In this document: piece after piece, positions 19,689-27,392 of the stretch
Numbering within the stretch: the first letter of the stretch is position 1
Layout: each line of letters begins with the position of its first letter
Assembly: GCF_022669015.1 (NCBI RefSeq)
Contig: NZ_JAKKSL010000003.1
Coordinates: forward strand, 62,001-126,000
Source of the DNA: Colwellia maritima
GTDB lineage: Bacteria > Pseudomonadota > Gammaproteobacteria > Enterobacterales > Alteromonadaceae
Direction: 5' to 3'
DNA: 64,000 bases
Position numbers and translations under genes: made by a program
Notes under the pieces: generated by a model
What the model saw: only the letters and a program-made list of their open reading frames with translations
The model's database searches: none
What the model was told of the DNA's origin: nothing

Positions 19689-20074
19689 ATGATGAAAAAC
19701 ATTCTTTACACCATTGCTGCAATTATTTTTTGTTTGTTTGCAGGAAAAATGCTTAATAATGCTATAGGCGGTTTACCCGCTAGTTTATATGGCATGATCA
19801 TTTATTGTTTGCTTTTACAGATGGGCGGCTCGCGCCTGATAAAGTACATCAAGCGAATCAATGGGGTATCAATCATATGGGGGTTTGCTTTATCCCCGCG
19901 GCTGTTGGCGTGATAAATCATTTTGAATTAATCAAAAACCATGGCTATAGCATTGTTGCTATTATCTTCTTTACGACTTTCTTTTTAATTACGTTTGTTG
20001 GTATTTTAGCGGAAAAATATTTATCAACTAAACCCACTGAATTAGATCCTACCCCTGATAATAAAGGGGTTTGA
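19689..20074 (+). CDS. LrgA/CidA-family membrane protein (one apparent frameshift)
   Basis: About 128 residues with four predicted membrane helices. The N-terminus (FAGKMLNNAIGGLPASLYGMI) and the conserved segment DKVHQANQWGINHMGVCFIP identify the LrgA/CidA family. At 19825-19828 the sequence reads GCGG where GCTGG would give Met-Gly-Trp-Leu and restore the frame. The family was described as holin-like, but the B. subtilis homologues PftAB move pyruvate. Its stop is two bases before lrgB. Position between the glyoxylate-shunt genes favours a role in small organic acid transport. Confidence 0.82.
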
Positions 20075-20075
20075 T

Positions 20076-20786
20076 ATGTTCGAAAGCATAAACCTAATTG
20101 ATTCTTTAATGCTAACGTTATTAACCTTAGTAATTTATCAGAGTGCCGCGTGGATACAGAAAAGATGGCAACTTATTTTACTGAACCCTATGCTACTGAC
20201 CATAATCATACTTGTTCCCTATTTATTAGTTAACAATATAAATTATGACAGATATCATCAATCTACTCATGTATTGAATATATTGTTAGAGCCGGCAACT
20301 GTTGCTTTAGGTTACCCCTTATACCGACAAATTCAACATATTAAGCGTTATTGGAAACAGCTAGTAACGATTATTGCTCTAGGCATAGTGATTGTTATCA
20401 CAATTAGTTTTTCACTCACAATGCTGTTAATCCATCAAGAAGAAATTGCAATTGCACTTTCGCTGAAATCAGTGACAACCCCCATTGGTATTACCTTAAC
20501 TGAACAACTGCATGGTGATAGTTCAATCACATCGTTTGCTATCATGATTGCGGGCTTGTCAGGGGCATTATTAGGCCCTACTTGGCTTAAATTCATAAAT
20601 GTTAAAAGTGATATAGCCATAGGGCTTGCTATTGGTTCGGGCAGCCATGTGATTGGCAGCATAATATTATCTAAAGATAATGTTTATCAAGGTGCTTATT
20701 GTTCAGTGGCATTGATTACATCGGCATTATTAACCGCATTTATAATACCTATACTCGTCCCTTTACTTTTACCCTTTTTTTCATAA
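20076..20786 (+). CDS. LrgB/CidB-family membrane protein
   Basis: Intact, 236 residues, with about seven hydrophobic segments. The family signature is clear: EPATVALGYPLYRQ, ALSLKSVTTPIGI, GLSGALLGP and GLAIGSGSHVIGS. LrgB works with LrgA as a membrane complex. In this operon it sits between the LysR regulator and malate synthase. The reading frame starts one base after the lrgA stop, so the two are translationally linked. Confidence 0.9.
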   Translation: MFESINLIDSLMLTLLTLVIYQSAAWIQKRWQLILLNPMLLTIIILVPYLLVNNINYDRYHQSTHVLNILLEPATVALGYPLYRQIQHIKRYWKQLVTIIALGIVIVITISFSLTMLLIHQEEIAIALSLKSVTTPIGITLTEQLHGDSSITSFAIMIAGLSGALLGPTWLKFINVKSDIAIGLAIGSGSHVIGSIILSKDNVYQGAYCSVALITSALLTAFIIPILVPLLLPFFS

Positions 20787-20995
20787 ATGAGTCACGACGC
20801 CATACATGAAAAACAAAACAAACGCCTACACCATTCACAAAATAAATAATAGTTATTGTAATACGAATATTGCTAGTCAGTGATTTTAGCAATAGGATAA
20901 GGAAATATAGAATATCACCTAGGGTGAAATTTCATCTAACTTTACCTTATTTATCTTAATATAAGTAAAGAGCAAGCAAAGTAAGCGAGGAAAAT

Positions 20996-23167
20996 ATGAC
21001 TCAAACAGTACAATCAGCAGGCTTATCCATAAACCAAGATCTATTTGAGTTTATTGAGCACGAGGCATTACCAAATACCGGCATAACGTCTTCTCAATTT
21101 TGGCAAAATTTTGCTGATCTTATTAATGACTTATCTAGTGAGAATGCAAAATTACTTAGTAAGCGCGATGAATTGCAAGCGCAAATAGATAATTGGCATA
21201 AGCAGAATTTAGGCGAAAAATTTGATTTTGGTCGTTACAAACAGTTTTTAACTGACATTGGTTACTTAGTTCCTGAAGTTGATGATTTTTCAATAAGTAC
21301 TGAAAATGTAGATGCTGAACTTGCCACTATGGCGGTCCTCAACTTGTAGTACCTATTATGAACGCACGTTTTGCTTTAAATGCTGTGAATGCTCGTTGGG
21401 GTAGTTTATACGATGCACTTTACGGCACTGATGCGATTAGTAGTGATAACGGTGCAGAAAAAATGGGTGCATACAACCCAGTGCGCGGCTCTAAAGTTAT
21501 TCACTATGCTAAAGATTACTTAGATCAAGCCATTCCGTTAGTTAGTGGTAGCCATCAAGATGTTGTAGCTTATCACTTAAATGAACAGCAATTAATGGTT
21601 AGCCTAAGTAATGGCGAACAAAGCGCCTTACAAGACACCCAGGCTTTTATTGGTTTTACTGGCAGTATTAGCCAACCAAAAACCTTAGTATTTAAGCATA
21701 ATGGTTTGCATTTAGAGTTAGTTTTTGACGCCAAGAGTGAAATAGGTAAAACAGATCCTTCAACATTAAGTGATATTATTATTGAGTCTGCCTTAACAAC
21801 CATTATGGATTGTGAGGATTCTGTTGCTGCTGTTGATGGCGAAGATAAAGTTATTGCTTATCGCAACTGGCTTGGTTTAATGAAAGGCAACCTAACTGAA
21901 AATATAAGTAAAGGCGGCAAAGAATTTACCCGTAAAATGAATAACGATAGAAATTATCAATCGTTATCAGGTGATACGGTCACACTTAAGGGTCGCAGTT
22001 TAATGTTTGTTCGCAATGTTGGTCATTTAATGAAAAACAGTGCCATTGTTGACAGCAATAACAATGAAATACCTGAGGGTATTTTAGATGCCATGATTAC
22101 TTCACTTATCGCCTTACATGACCTAAAAGGTAACAGTACCTTAAATAATAGCAGCGAAGGTTCGATATATATTGTTAAACCTAAAATGCATGGCCCTGAT
22201 GAAGTGAAGTTCGCTGACACCTTATTTGCCCGTGTTGAAGATGCATTGTCTTTACCTCGTAATACCATAAAAATGGGAATTATGGATGAAGAAAGACGCA
22301 CAAGTGTCAACTTAAAGAATTGTATTTATGCCGCAAAAGAACGTGTGGTTTTCATTAACACTGGCTTTTTAGACCGTACAGGTGATGAAATTCACACTTC
22401 TATGGCTCTTTGGTCCTATGGCGCGCAAAGCAGACATTAAGTTAACGCCTTGGATTGGCGCGTATGAAAATAACAATGTTGATGTGGGATTAGCCTGTGG
22501 TTTTAGTAAAAAAGCGCAAATAGGTAAAGGCATGTGGCCAATACCCGACCAAATGGCTAACATGATCGCCACTAAAATTAACCATGTTGAAGCAGGTGCC
22601 AATACTGCATGGGTACCGTCACCTACGGCTGCCACATTGCATGCATTACATTATCACCGTGTCGATGTATTTGCGCTACAACAAACCTTAATGCAGCGGA
22701 AAAGTGCTAACCTGGATGACATATTAACGATTCCATTAGCAAAAGATACAAACTGGACGGCTGAAGAAATCGAAGAAGAATTAGATAATAACGCTCAAGG
22801 CATTTTAGGTTATGTAGTACGTTGGATAGACCAAGGTATTGGTTGTTCAAAAGTACCTGATATAAATGACGTGGGGTTAATGGAAGATAGAGCAACATTA
22901 CGTATTTCAAGTCAACACATTGCTAACTGGCTATACCATGGTATTTGTACACAAGCACAAGTGGAAGCGAGTTTAGAAAAAATGGCTAAAATAGTTGACG
23001 GGCAAAATGCTAATGATCCAAGTTATCAAGCAATGAGTACTGACTTTGACAGCAGTATTGCCTTTAAAGCGGCTTCTTCACTTGTTTTTTGTGGAGCCAA
23101 TCAACCGAATGGTTACACAGAGCCACTTTTACATCAGTTTAGGTTAGATAAAAAAGCCTGTAGTTAA
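20996..23167 (+). CDS. glcB: Malate synthase G (two apparent frameshifts)
   Basis: About 723 residues, the usual length of malate synthase G. Visible: [65 protein letters not shown], the active-site region [13 protein letters not shown], and [15 protein letters not shown]. It condenses glyoxylate with acetyl-CoA, completing the glyoxylate shunt with aceA. The first break (21332-21335) reads GCGG for GCTGG (Met-Ala-Gly-Pro). The second (22408-22413) reads CTTTGG where GCTGG would restore Ala-Gly-Pro-Met. A ribosome site (GCGAGGAAAAT) precedes ATG 20996. Confidence 0.95.
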
Positions 23168-23191
23168 AACGAGGTAAATAAAAACCCTATC

Positions 23192-23240
23192 AAATAAAGT
23201 CCTATGAATTGAAAAAATTTCAATATAGGGCTTTATTTTC
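23192..23240 (+). terminator. Intrinsic terminator of glcB
   Basis: Inverted repeat with 14-base arms (23192-23205 and 23225-23238, one G-T type mismatch) and an A/T-rich loop, followed by TTTTC. It lies 25 bases after the malate synthase stop. Confidence 0.8.
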
Positions 23241-23376
23241 CATTTACCGCACCCAATATACTGCTTATCTCATTATTGTGGTATTAACCTTTGCAACAAA
23301 TTATAGTAAAATACTATAGCTAAAATGATGATTTGTATTTTTATCGTCAAACACAATACTTAACAGGGGAGTTACA

Positions 23377-23736
23377 GTGAAACAATTATTCGCGCTTGTA
23401 TTGATCATTTCTATTACCGTTATCTCATGGTCTAGTTGTGCTAAAAACACAAAAATAAAAACAAACCACCTATATAATCAATCAGTTATAACAATAACTC
23501 CCGTATTTTTAACTTCATCTTTGACTAATGATGTCAGTAATGAAAGCTTTACTATCATGCCCAATAAAACATTAAATAAACACAATTTTTTGTTTGAAAG
23601 TACCATGATCTTTAATGACAAATTACACCAATTTATCGCTTTTTTTAATCGCTTTTATAATGGTGTAGATGACGTTGCAAGTAATAATCTTCAGAAAACT
23701 CAAAAAAACACGCAAAAATGTAGTGAAAATAGTTAA
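23377..23736 (+). CDS. Small secreted protein of unknown function
   Basis: 119 residues with a clear N-terminal signal segment (MKQLFALVLIISITVISWSSCA; Cys at about residue 21 could be a lipobox, though SWSSC is a poor match). The mature part is rich in Asn, Thr and Lys with no recognised motif. An ATG with GGGG upstream supports expression. It stands alone between glcB and a simple repeat. Not recognised. Confidence 0.5.
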   Translation: MKQLFALVLIISITVISWSSCAKNTKIKTNHLYNQSVITITPVFLTSSLTNDVSNESFTIMPNKTLNKHNFLFESTMIFNDKLHQFIAFFNRFYNGVDDVASNNLQKTQKNTQKCSENS

Positions 23737-23747
23737 CTATTTTCTGC

Positions 23748-23790
23748 TTTTTATTTTTATTTTTATTTTTATTTTTATTTTTATTTTTTA
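23748..23790 (+). repeat. TTTTTA simple tandem repeat
   Basis: Six perfect copies of the hexamer TTTTTA (23748-23783) plus a final seven-base variant. It lies 11 bases after the stop of the small secreted protein. As a hexamer it would not shift a reading frame if it changed copy number, and it is outside any gene. Its length is likely variable by slippage. Confidence 0.9.
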
Positions 23791-23942
23791 AGTAAAGTAA
23801 GCGCTAAATCGCCCAATACAATAAAAGCTTTTTCACACATACCCGAATTAGTACCTATCGTTCCAACTTCTCGATAAACATCAAAAAACATAGCTTTTAT
23901 AGTTAAGCCACCTGCTTCACCAACTACTTCGTTATTTAATAA
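23781..23942 (-). pseudogene. Possible gene remnant (C-terminal fragment)
   Basis: The minus strand is open for about 53 codons ending in a Leu-rich tail, with protein-like composition (KAMFFDVYREVGTIGTN; KAFIVLGDLALTLL). A stop lies just upstream and no good start is seen except an internal Met giving 36 residues. It reads like the end of a decayed gene. The family is not recognised, and chance cannot be excluded. The rest of the 23737-24206 interval holds a dispersed repeat copy and no gene. Confidence 0.3.
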
Positions 23943-24030
23943 TTAGAACAACTAGTTAACCATATCTTAAACCGAACTCAGATTAGTTATTGAAATAAAT
24001 GCCTTGTATTAGGCAATTTTTTCTACGTTT

Positions 24031-24065
24031 AAAATAGATCACTTAATTAATGAAACAGGTATAAA
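24031..24065. repeat. Dispersed 35-base repeat, copy 1
   Basis: AAAATAGATCACTTAATTAA continuing TGAAACAGGTATAAA. A second copy at 38856-38890 differs at a few positions only. The core TCACTTAATTAATGA is nearly palindromic. Both copies are preceded by a T-rich stretch. Nature unknown: a protein-binding site or a small dispersed repeat. Confidence 0.6.
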
Positions 24066-24206
24066 ACGTGATTCTGTGATGAAACACACTCATTTTCATT
24101 AACATAACTAAACATTATGAATACTCAATATAGATCCTTTAAAATGCGCAGAAAATACGGTATTGTTACCCAAATTTATTTTAATTTACTCTAGATAGGA
24201 AAAACT

Positions 24207-24484
24207 ATGTCTCAAGCTGCAGCTCGCCACTTACTGGTTGATACTGAAGAACAATGTTTAGCACTAAAAGCTGAAATAGAAGCGGAAAAGATTTTGCTGA
24301 CGTTGCTAAAACCCATTCAAACTGCCCATCAAAGGCACAAGGTGGCGATTTAGGGACTTTTGGCCCAGGTCAAATGGTACCTGAATTTGATAAGGTGGTA
24401 TTTTCAGCACCACTTAATGAAGTACAAGGCCCGGTAAAAACGCAGTTTGGTTATCATTTACTTGAAGTAACTTCACGTAGCTAG
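24207..24484 (+). CDS. ppiC: Parvulin-type peptidyl-prolyl isomerase PpiC (one apparent frameshift)
   Basis: About 92 residues, the length of free-standing PpiC. The start AAARHLLVDTEEQCLALKAE is typical. After a missing T at 24282-24285 (GCGG for GCTGG) the chain continues KDFADVAKTHSNCPS, GGDLGTFGPGQMVPEFDKVVF and TQFGYHLLEV, the complete rotamase domain. It is a cytoplasmic prolyl isomerase. AGGA stands about six bases before ATG 24207. It is monocistronic, with lysA about 180 bases on. Confidence 0.9.
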
Positions 24485-24663
24485 TAATCAAATATTTCTG
24501 TCATTTCTGTCACTATGATCACAGAAATGACACTTAATAATCCTAACTGCACTTCTACTACAAAAACTCTATCACACGTTGGATATAATCCTGTCATTGA
24601 TTGTAAATTATCCACTGTTTTATATGAACCACTTATCCGCACAATGCTAATGATGGTAATCAG

Positions 24664-25938
24664 ATGACCACACAAAAATATTTCCCACACGTAAACGGTA
24701 AAATGTTTGCCGAAAATGTTGCCCTAAGTAACATTGCAAAACAGGTAGGCACTCCCTTTTACTGTTATTCAAACACAGCAATTAGTCAGAATTTCAAGGA
24801 CTATCAACAAGCATTTTCTACCGCATTAACAAATCAAGAAACCCTGATTTGCTATGCTGTTAAAGCCAATGGCAACCAAGCGGTATTATCTACGCTTGCT
24901 AAACTAGGGTCTGGTGCTGATGTGGTATCAATGGGTGAAATACGCCGAGCCCGCGCTGCCGGTATTCCCGCAAATAAAATTGTCTACTCTGGTGTGGCCA
25001 AGGTTGAACCAGAAATAGAATATGCCTTAAACGAAGGTATTTTTCAGTTTAATATTGAATCTGAGCCTGAACTTGAATTAATCAGCCAAGTTGCAACGCG
25101 TTTAAATAAAATAGCAGCTATTGCTTTTCGTATTAATCCTGATGTTTGTGCCAATACCCATGCAAAAATTTCTACTGGAAAAGCGGAAAATAAATTTGGT
25201 GTCCCTATTAGTAAAGCCCGCCAAGCTTATAATCGTGCTGCGTCACTGCCAAATATTAAAGTACAAGGCGTTGATGTGCATATTGGTTCTCAACTTACTC
25301 AACTTACTCCGTTTGAGGAAGCTTATAAACGAATAGCACAATTAGTTATAGACCTAAGAAGTGATGGTCATGATATTAACGTCGTCGATATCGGTGGCGG
25401 ATTAGGGATTACTTATAATGACGAAGTTATTCCGGCCAAGGAAGATTATGCTGCCATTGCCAAAAAGCAATTAGGCCATTTAAATTGTAAAATTGTAGTG
25501 GAACCCGGTCGTTCTTTATTGGGGAATGCCGGTATTTTAGTTTCTAGCGTTGTTTATGTGAAAACAGGGGAAGAACGTCAGTTTTTGATTTTAGATGTGG
25601 GTATGAATGATCTGATTCGCCCAAGTATGTACGATGCTTTTCATGAGATTATTGCTGTTGATATCTCAAAAACAGCACTTAAAACCTATGATATCGTTGG
25701 CCCTGTGTGTGAAACAGGTGACACATTTGCTAAAGGTCGCCAAGTACATGAGTCACAGTCAGGTGATTTAATTGCCATTATGAGTTGTGGTGCTTATGGT
25801 GCAGTGATGGCGTCAACTTACAATACGCGTATGTTAGCACCAGAGATCATGGTAAAAGACACTGATTTTGCGATTGTTCGACCACGTCCAAATTATGATG
25901 AAGTCATTAATGCTGATATAGTACCAAGTTGGGTATAA
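24664..25938 (+). CDS. lysA: Diaminopimelate decarboxylase
   Basis: Intact, 424 residues. It is a fold-type III PLP decarboxylase: PLP Lys in CYAVKANGNQAV, SGADVVSMGE, HIGSQLTQL, VDIGGGLGI, phosphate-binding EPGRSLLGNAG and the second active-site Cys in GPVCETGD. It converts meso-diaminopimelate to lysine, the last step of lysine synthesis. In many gammaproteobacteria lysA is followed by dapF; here a strong terminator follows instead. Confidence 0.96.
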   Translation: MTTQKYFPHVNGKMFAENVALSNIAKQVGTPFYCYSNTAISQNFKDYQQAFSTALTNQETLICYAVKANGNQAVLSTLAKLGSGADVVSMGEIRRARAAGIPANKIVYSGVAKVEPEIEYALNEGIFQFNIESEPELELISQVATRLNKIAAIAFRINPDVCANTHAKISTGKAENKFGVPISKARQAYNRAASLPNIKVQGVDVHIGSQLTQLTPFEEAYKRIAQLVIDLRSDGHDINVVDIGGGLGITYNDEVIPAKEDYAAIAKKQLGHLNCKIVVEPGRSLLGNAGILVSSVVYVKTGEERQFLILDVGMNDLIRPSMYDAFHEIIAVDISKTALKTYDIVGPVCETGDTFAKGRQVHESQSGDLIAIMSCGAYGAVMASTYNTRMLAPEIMVKDTDFAIVRPRPNYDEVINADIVPSWV

Positions 25939-25950
25939 CAAACGTGCAAT

Positions 25951-25990
25951 ATTGTGAAAAATAACAAAATTCTATGTTATTTTTCACAAT
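25951..25990. terminator. Bidirectional terminator between lysA and the rhodanese gene
   Basis: Perfect 16-base inverted repeat (25951-25966 and 25975-25990) with an 8-base loop. Its A- and T-rich arms provide T-tracts in both directions. It lies between two convergent genes. Confidence 0.85.
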
Positions 25991-26013
25991 TAATATTCAT
26001 CATTCAATACCTA

Positions 26014-26357
26014 TCAAAAAGCACAACAAATATCATCAAGCATACAAGTTATAACCCATACATTTTTATATCCTACGCGTTTGAGTTGTTCAGCTGAAAA
26101 TGTTGCTCTTGCACCTGTTGCACAATGAATAAAAATGGCTAAATTTTCATCTGGATATAGTTGTAGCATTTTCATTTCTAATAATCCGCGAGGAATATTG
26201 ATTGTATTTTTCCCCGCTTTCGCAGCAAATTCTTCAGGCTCTCGAACATCAATAATAATGCCCTTTTCTTCTTTACATTTTTTTCAGCATCCACTGCAGT
26301 AATGGTATTGAGAGACTTCATTGCATGAGAAATGACTTCTGGGATTGTTTTTAACAT
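26014..26357 (-). CDS. Rhodanese-domain sulfurtransferase (one apparent frameshift)
   Basis: About 114 residues. Start MLKTIPEVISHAMKSL; after one missing A in the A-run near 26280 the chain continues GIIIDVREPEEFAAKAGK, IPRGLLEMK and the active-site loop IHCATGARAT with catalytic Cys and the closing Arg. AAGGAG precedes ATG 26357. With the DUF2892 membrane protein upstream on the same strand it makes up the two halves of YgaP (rhodanese plus C-terminal membrane part), here as separate genes. Likely role: handling of persulfide or sulfane sulfur. Confidence 0.85.
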
Positions 26358-26499
26358 CGTAACTCCTTGATAAATTTATTAGCATGTTAAACTTTACATT
26401 AAGGTTTTAATTTGAATTCTATTCAATATGTTAACTAACCTGAACACGGTTTAAGATACAATTAACCTGTTGAAAAATAATAATTAAAATTTCGCTCAC

Positions 26500-26618
26500 T
26501 TCTAGCTTGATAGTTTTACTACTTTAGTCCGCAAAATAAGCAAGGCAAATTTACGCGTCAATAGCCGGCCTATTGCAAGTGAATTTAACGCCGAAGTTAG
26601 TAAAAATAGCAGCTAGAA
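26500..26618. repeat. Long imperfect palindrome, possible dispersed repeat
   Basis: A 119-base element whose ends TTCTAGCT and AGCTAGAA are inverted. The outer arms of about 30 bases pair (TAGTTTTACTA with TAGTAAAAATA and flanks), and the centre CAATAGCCGGCCTATTG is a second dyad. It resembles small palindromic repeats (BIME or MITE-like). A 36-codon frame on the minus strand (26661-26551) overlaps the end of the DUF2892 gene and runs into this element; it has a hydrophobic start but may be fortuitous. No second copy was seen in the window. Confidence 0.5.
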
Positions 26619-26644
26619 AAACACTTATTAAGCCGAGCATCAGG

Positions 26645-26851
26645 TTAACTACATTTTTCATGGCTTTCTTTCAAGCCCAGTTTTTTTAAAATAGACATCA
26701 TTAAACACCATTTGCTAAAAGATGATTGCAAAAGATTTACACCAATGAAGGCAGTAAACCAAACCCAATTGGCTGAATGATAATGCGTTAATAATAAAGA
26801 AATTAGAATCATTATTCCCGCAATTAAACGAAGTGCTTCATTTACTGTCAT
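26645..26851 (-). CDS. YgaP-like DUF2892 inner-membrane protein
   Basis: 68 residues with two membrane helices (LRLIAGIMILISLLLTHY and WVWFTAFIGVNLLQSSF) and the typical C-terminal KWCLMMSILKKLGL. This is the DUF2892 (YgaP transmembrane) family. Known members are fused to, or encoded beside, rhodaneses. It is divergent from the ArsR-type regulator across a perfect inverted repeat, as ygaP and its regulator ygaV are neighbours in E. coli. Confidence 0.85.
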   Translation of the reverse strand: MTVNEALRLIAGIMILISLLLTHYHSANWVWFTAFIGVNLLQSSFSKWCLMMSILKKLGLKESHEKCS

Positions 26852-26927
26852 GATACGCCCCTATAAAATAAATAAAATATACTACTGATTTTCTACTCAT
26901 CAATTTTGATGACTTCCTCAATTCCTC

Positions 26928-26969
26928 AAGATAAAGTTAATTTAGAAAATACTAAATTAACTTTATCTT
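26928..26969. promoter_or_regulatory. Perfect inverted repeat between DUF2892 gene and arsR-type gene
   Basis: Arms AAGATAAAGTTAATTTAG (26928-26945) and its exact complement (26952-26969), with a 6-base spacer. It lies between two divergent genes, so a terminator makes little sense. The natural reading is the operator of the adjacent ArsR/BigR-type regulator, although 18-base arms are long for a single dimer site. Confidence 0.6.
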
Positions 26970-27053
26970 ATATTAGTTATATTAGCCTTTACTAAAATAA
27001 AGTACAATAGTAGACTAAAATTAAATTACTAAAGAAATGAGCTTTAAATAATC

Positions 27054-27359
27054 ATGATAACGGATCAAACCAAATTACTAGAAAGTGCTCAACATGTATC
27101 GGCAATACTTAAGCAACTTTCTAACCCTTACCGGTTAATGGTTTTATGTTGTATTGCTAATGGTGAACAAACCGTTGGGGATTTAAACGAGCAAATTGAC
27201 TTATCTCAATCGGCTCTTTCGCAACATTTGGCAAAATTACGTGATAGTGAAATAGTCGCCACAAGACGTGAGTCGCAAACAATTTATTATCGAATAGCAA
27301 ACCCCAAAATTAAATATTTATTAGAAGTGTTACAACATCAATTTTGTGAACATATTTAA
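27054..27359 (+). CDS. ArsR-family regulator of the BigR/YgaV persulfide-sensing type
   Basis: 101 residues. Winged helix with LKQLSNPYRLMVLCCIANGE, recognition helix QIDLSQSALSQHLAKLRDSE and wing TRRESQTIYYRI. It lacks the metal-binding CVC of ArsR. It has one Cys in VLCC (about residue 33) and one near the C-terminus in HQFCEHI, the two positions that form the disulfide or polysulfide switch in BigR, SqrR and YgaV. Divergent from the DUF2892/rhodanese genes and 33 bases before the RND pump, so it probably regulates both. Confidence 0.85.
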   Translation: MITDQTKLLESAQHVSAILKQLSNPYRLMVLCCIANGEQTVGDLNEQIDLSQSALSQHLAKLRDSEIVATRRESQTIYYRIANPKIKYLLEVLQHQFCEHI

Positions 27360-27392
27360 ATTAATGCAAACACATTTACTAAGGAAAGCTGA

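Noticed and set aside
23748..23790. TTTTTA tract as a phase-variation switch
   Set aside because: The unit is six bases and lies outside a coding frame, so copy change would not switch a gene on or off. A promoter-spacing effect is possible, but nothing supports it.
26551..26661. 36-codon gene overlapping the DUF2892 gene
   Set aside because: It runs straight into the palindromic element and ends within it. Composition is partly dictated by the repeat. I mention it under the repeat but do not list it as a gene.
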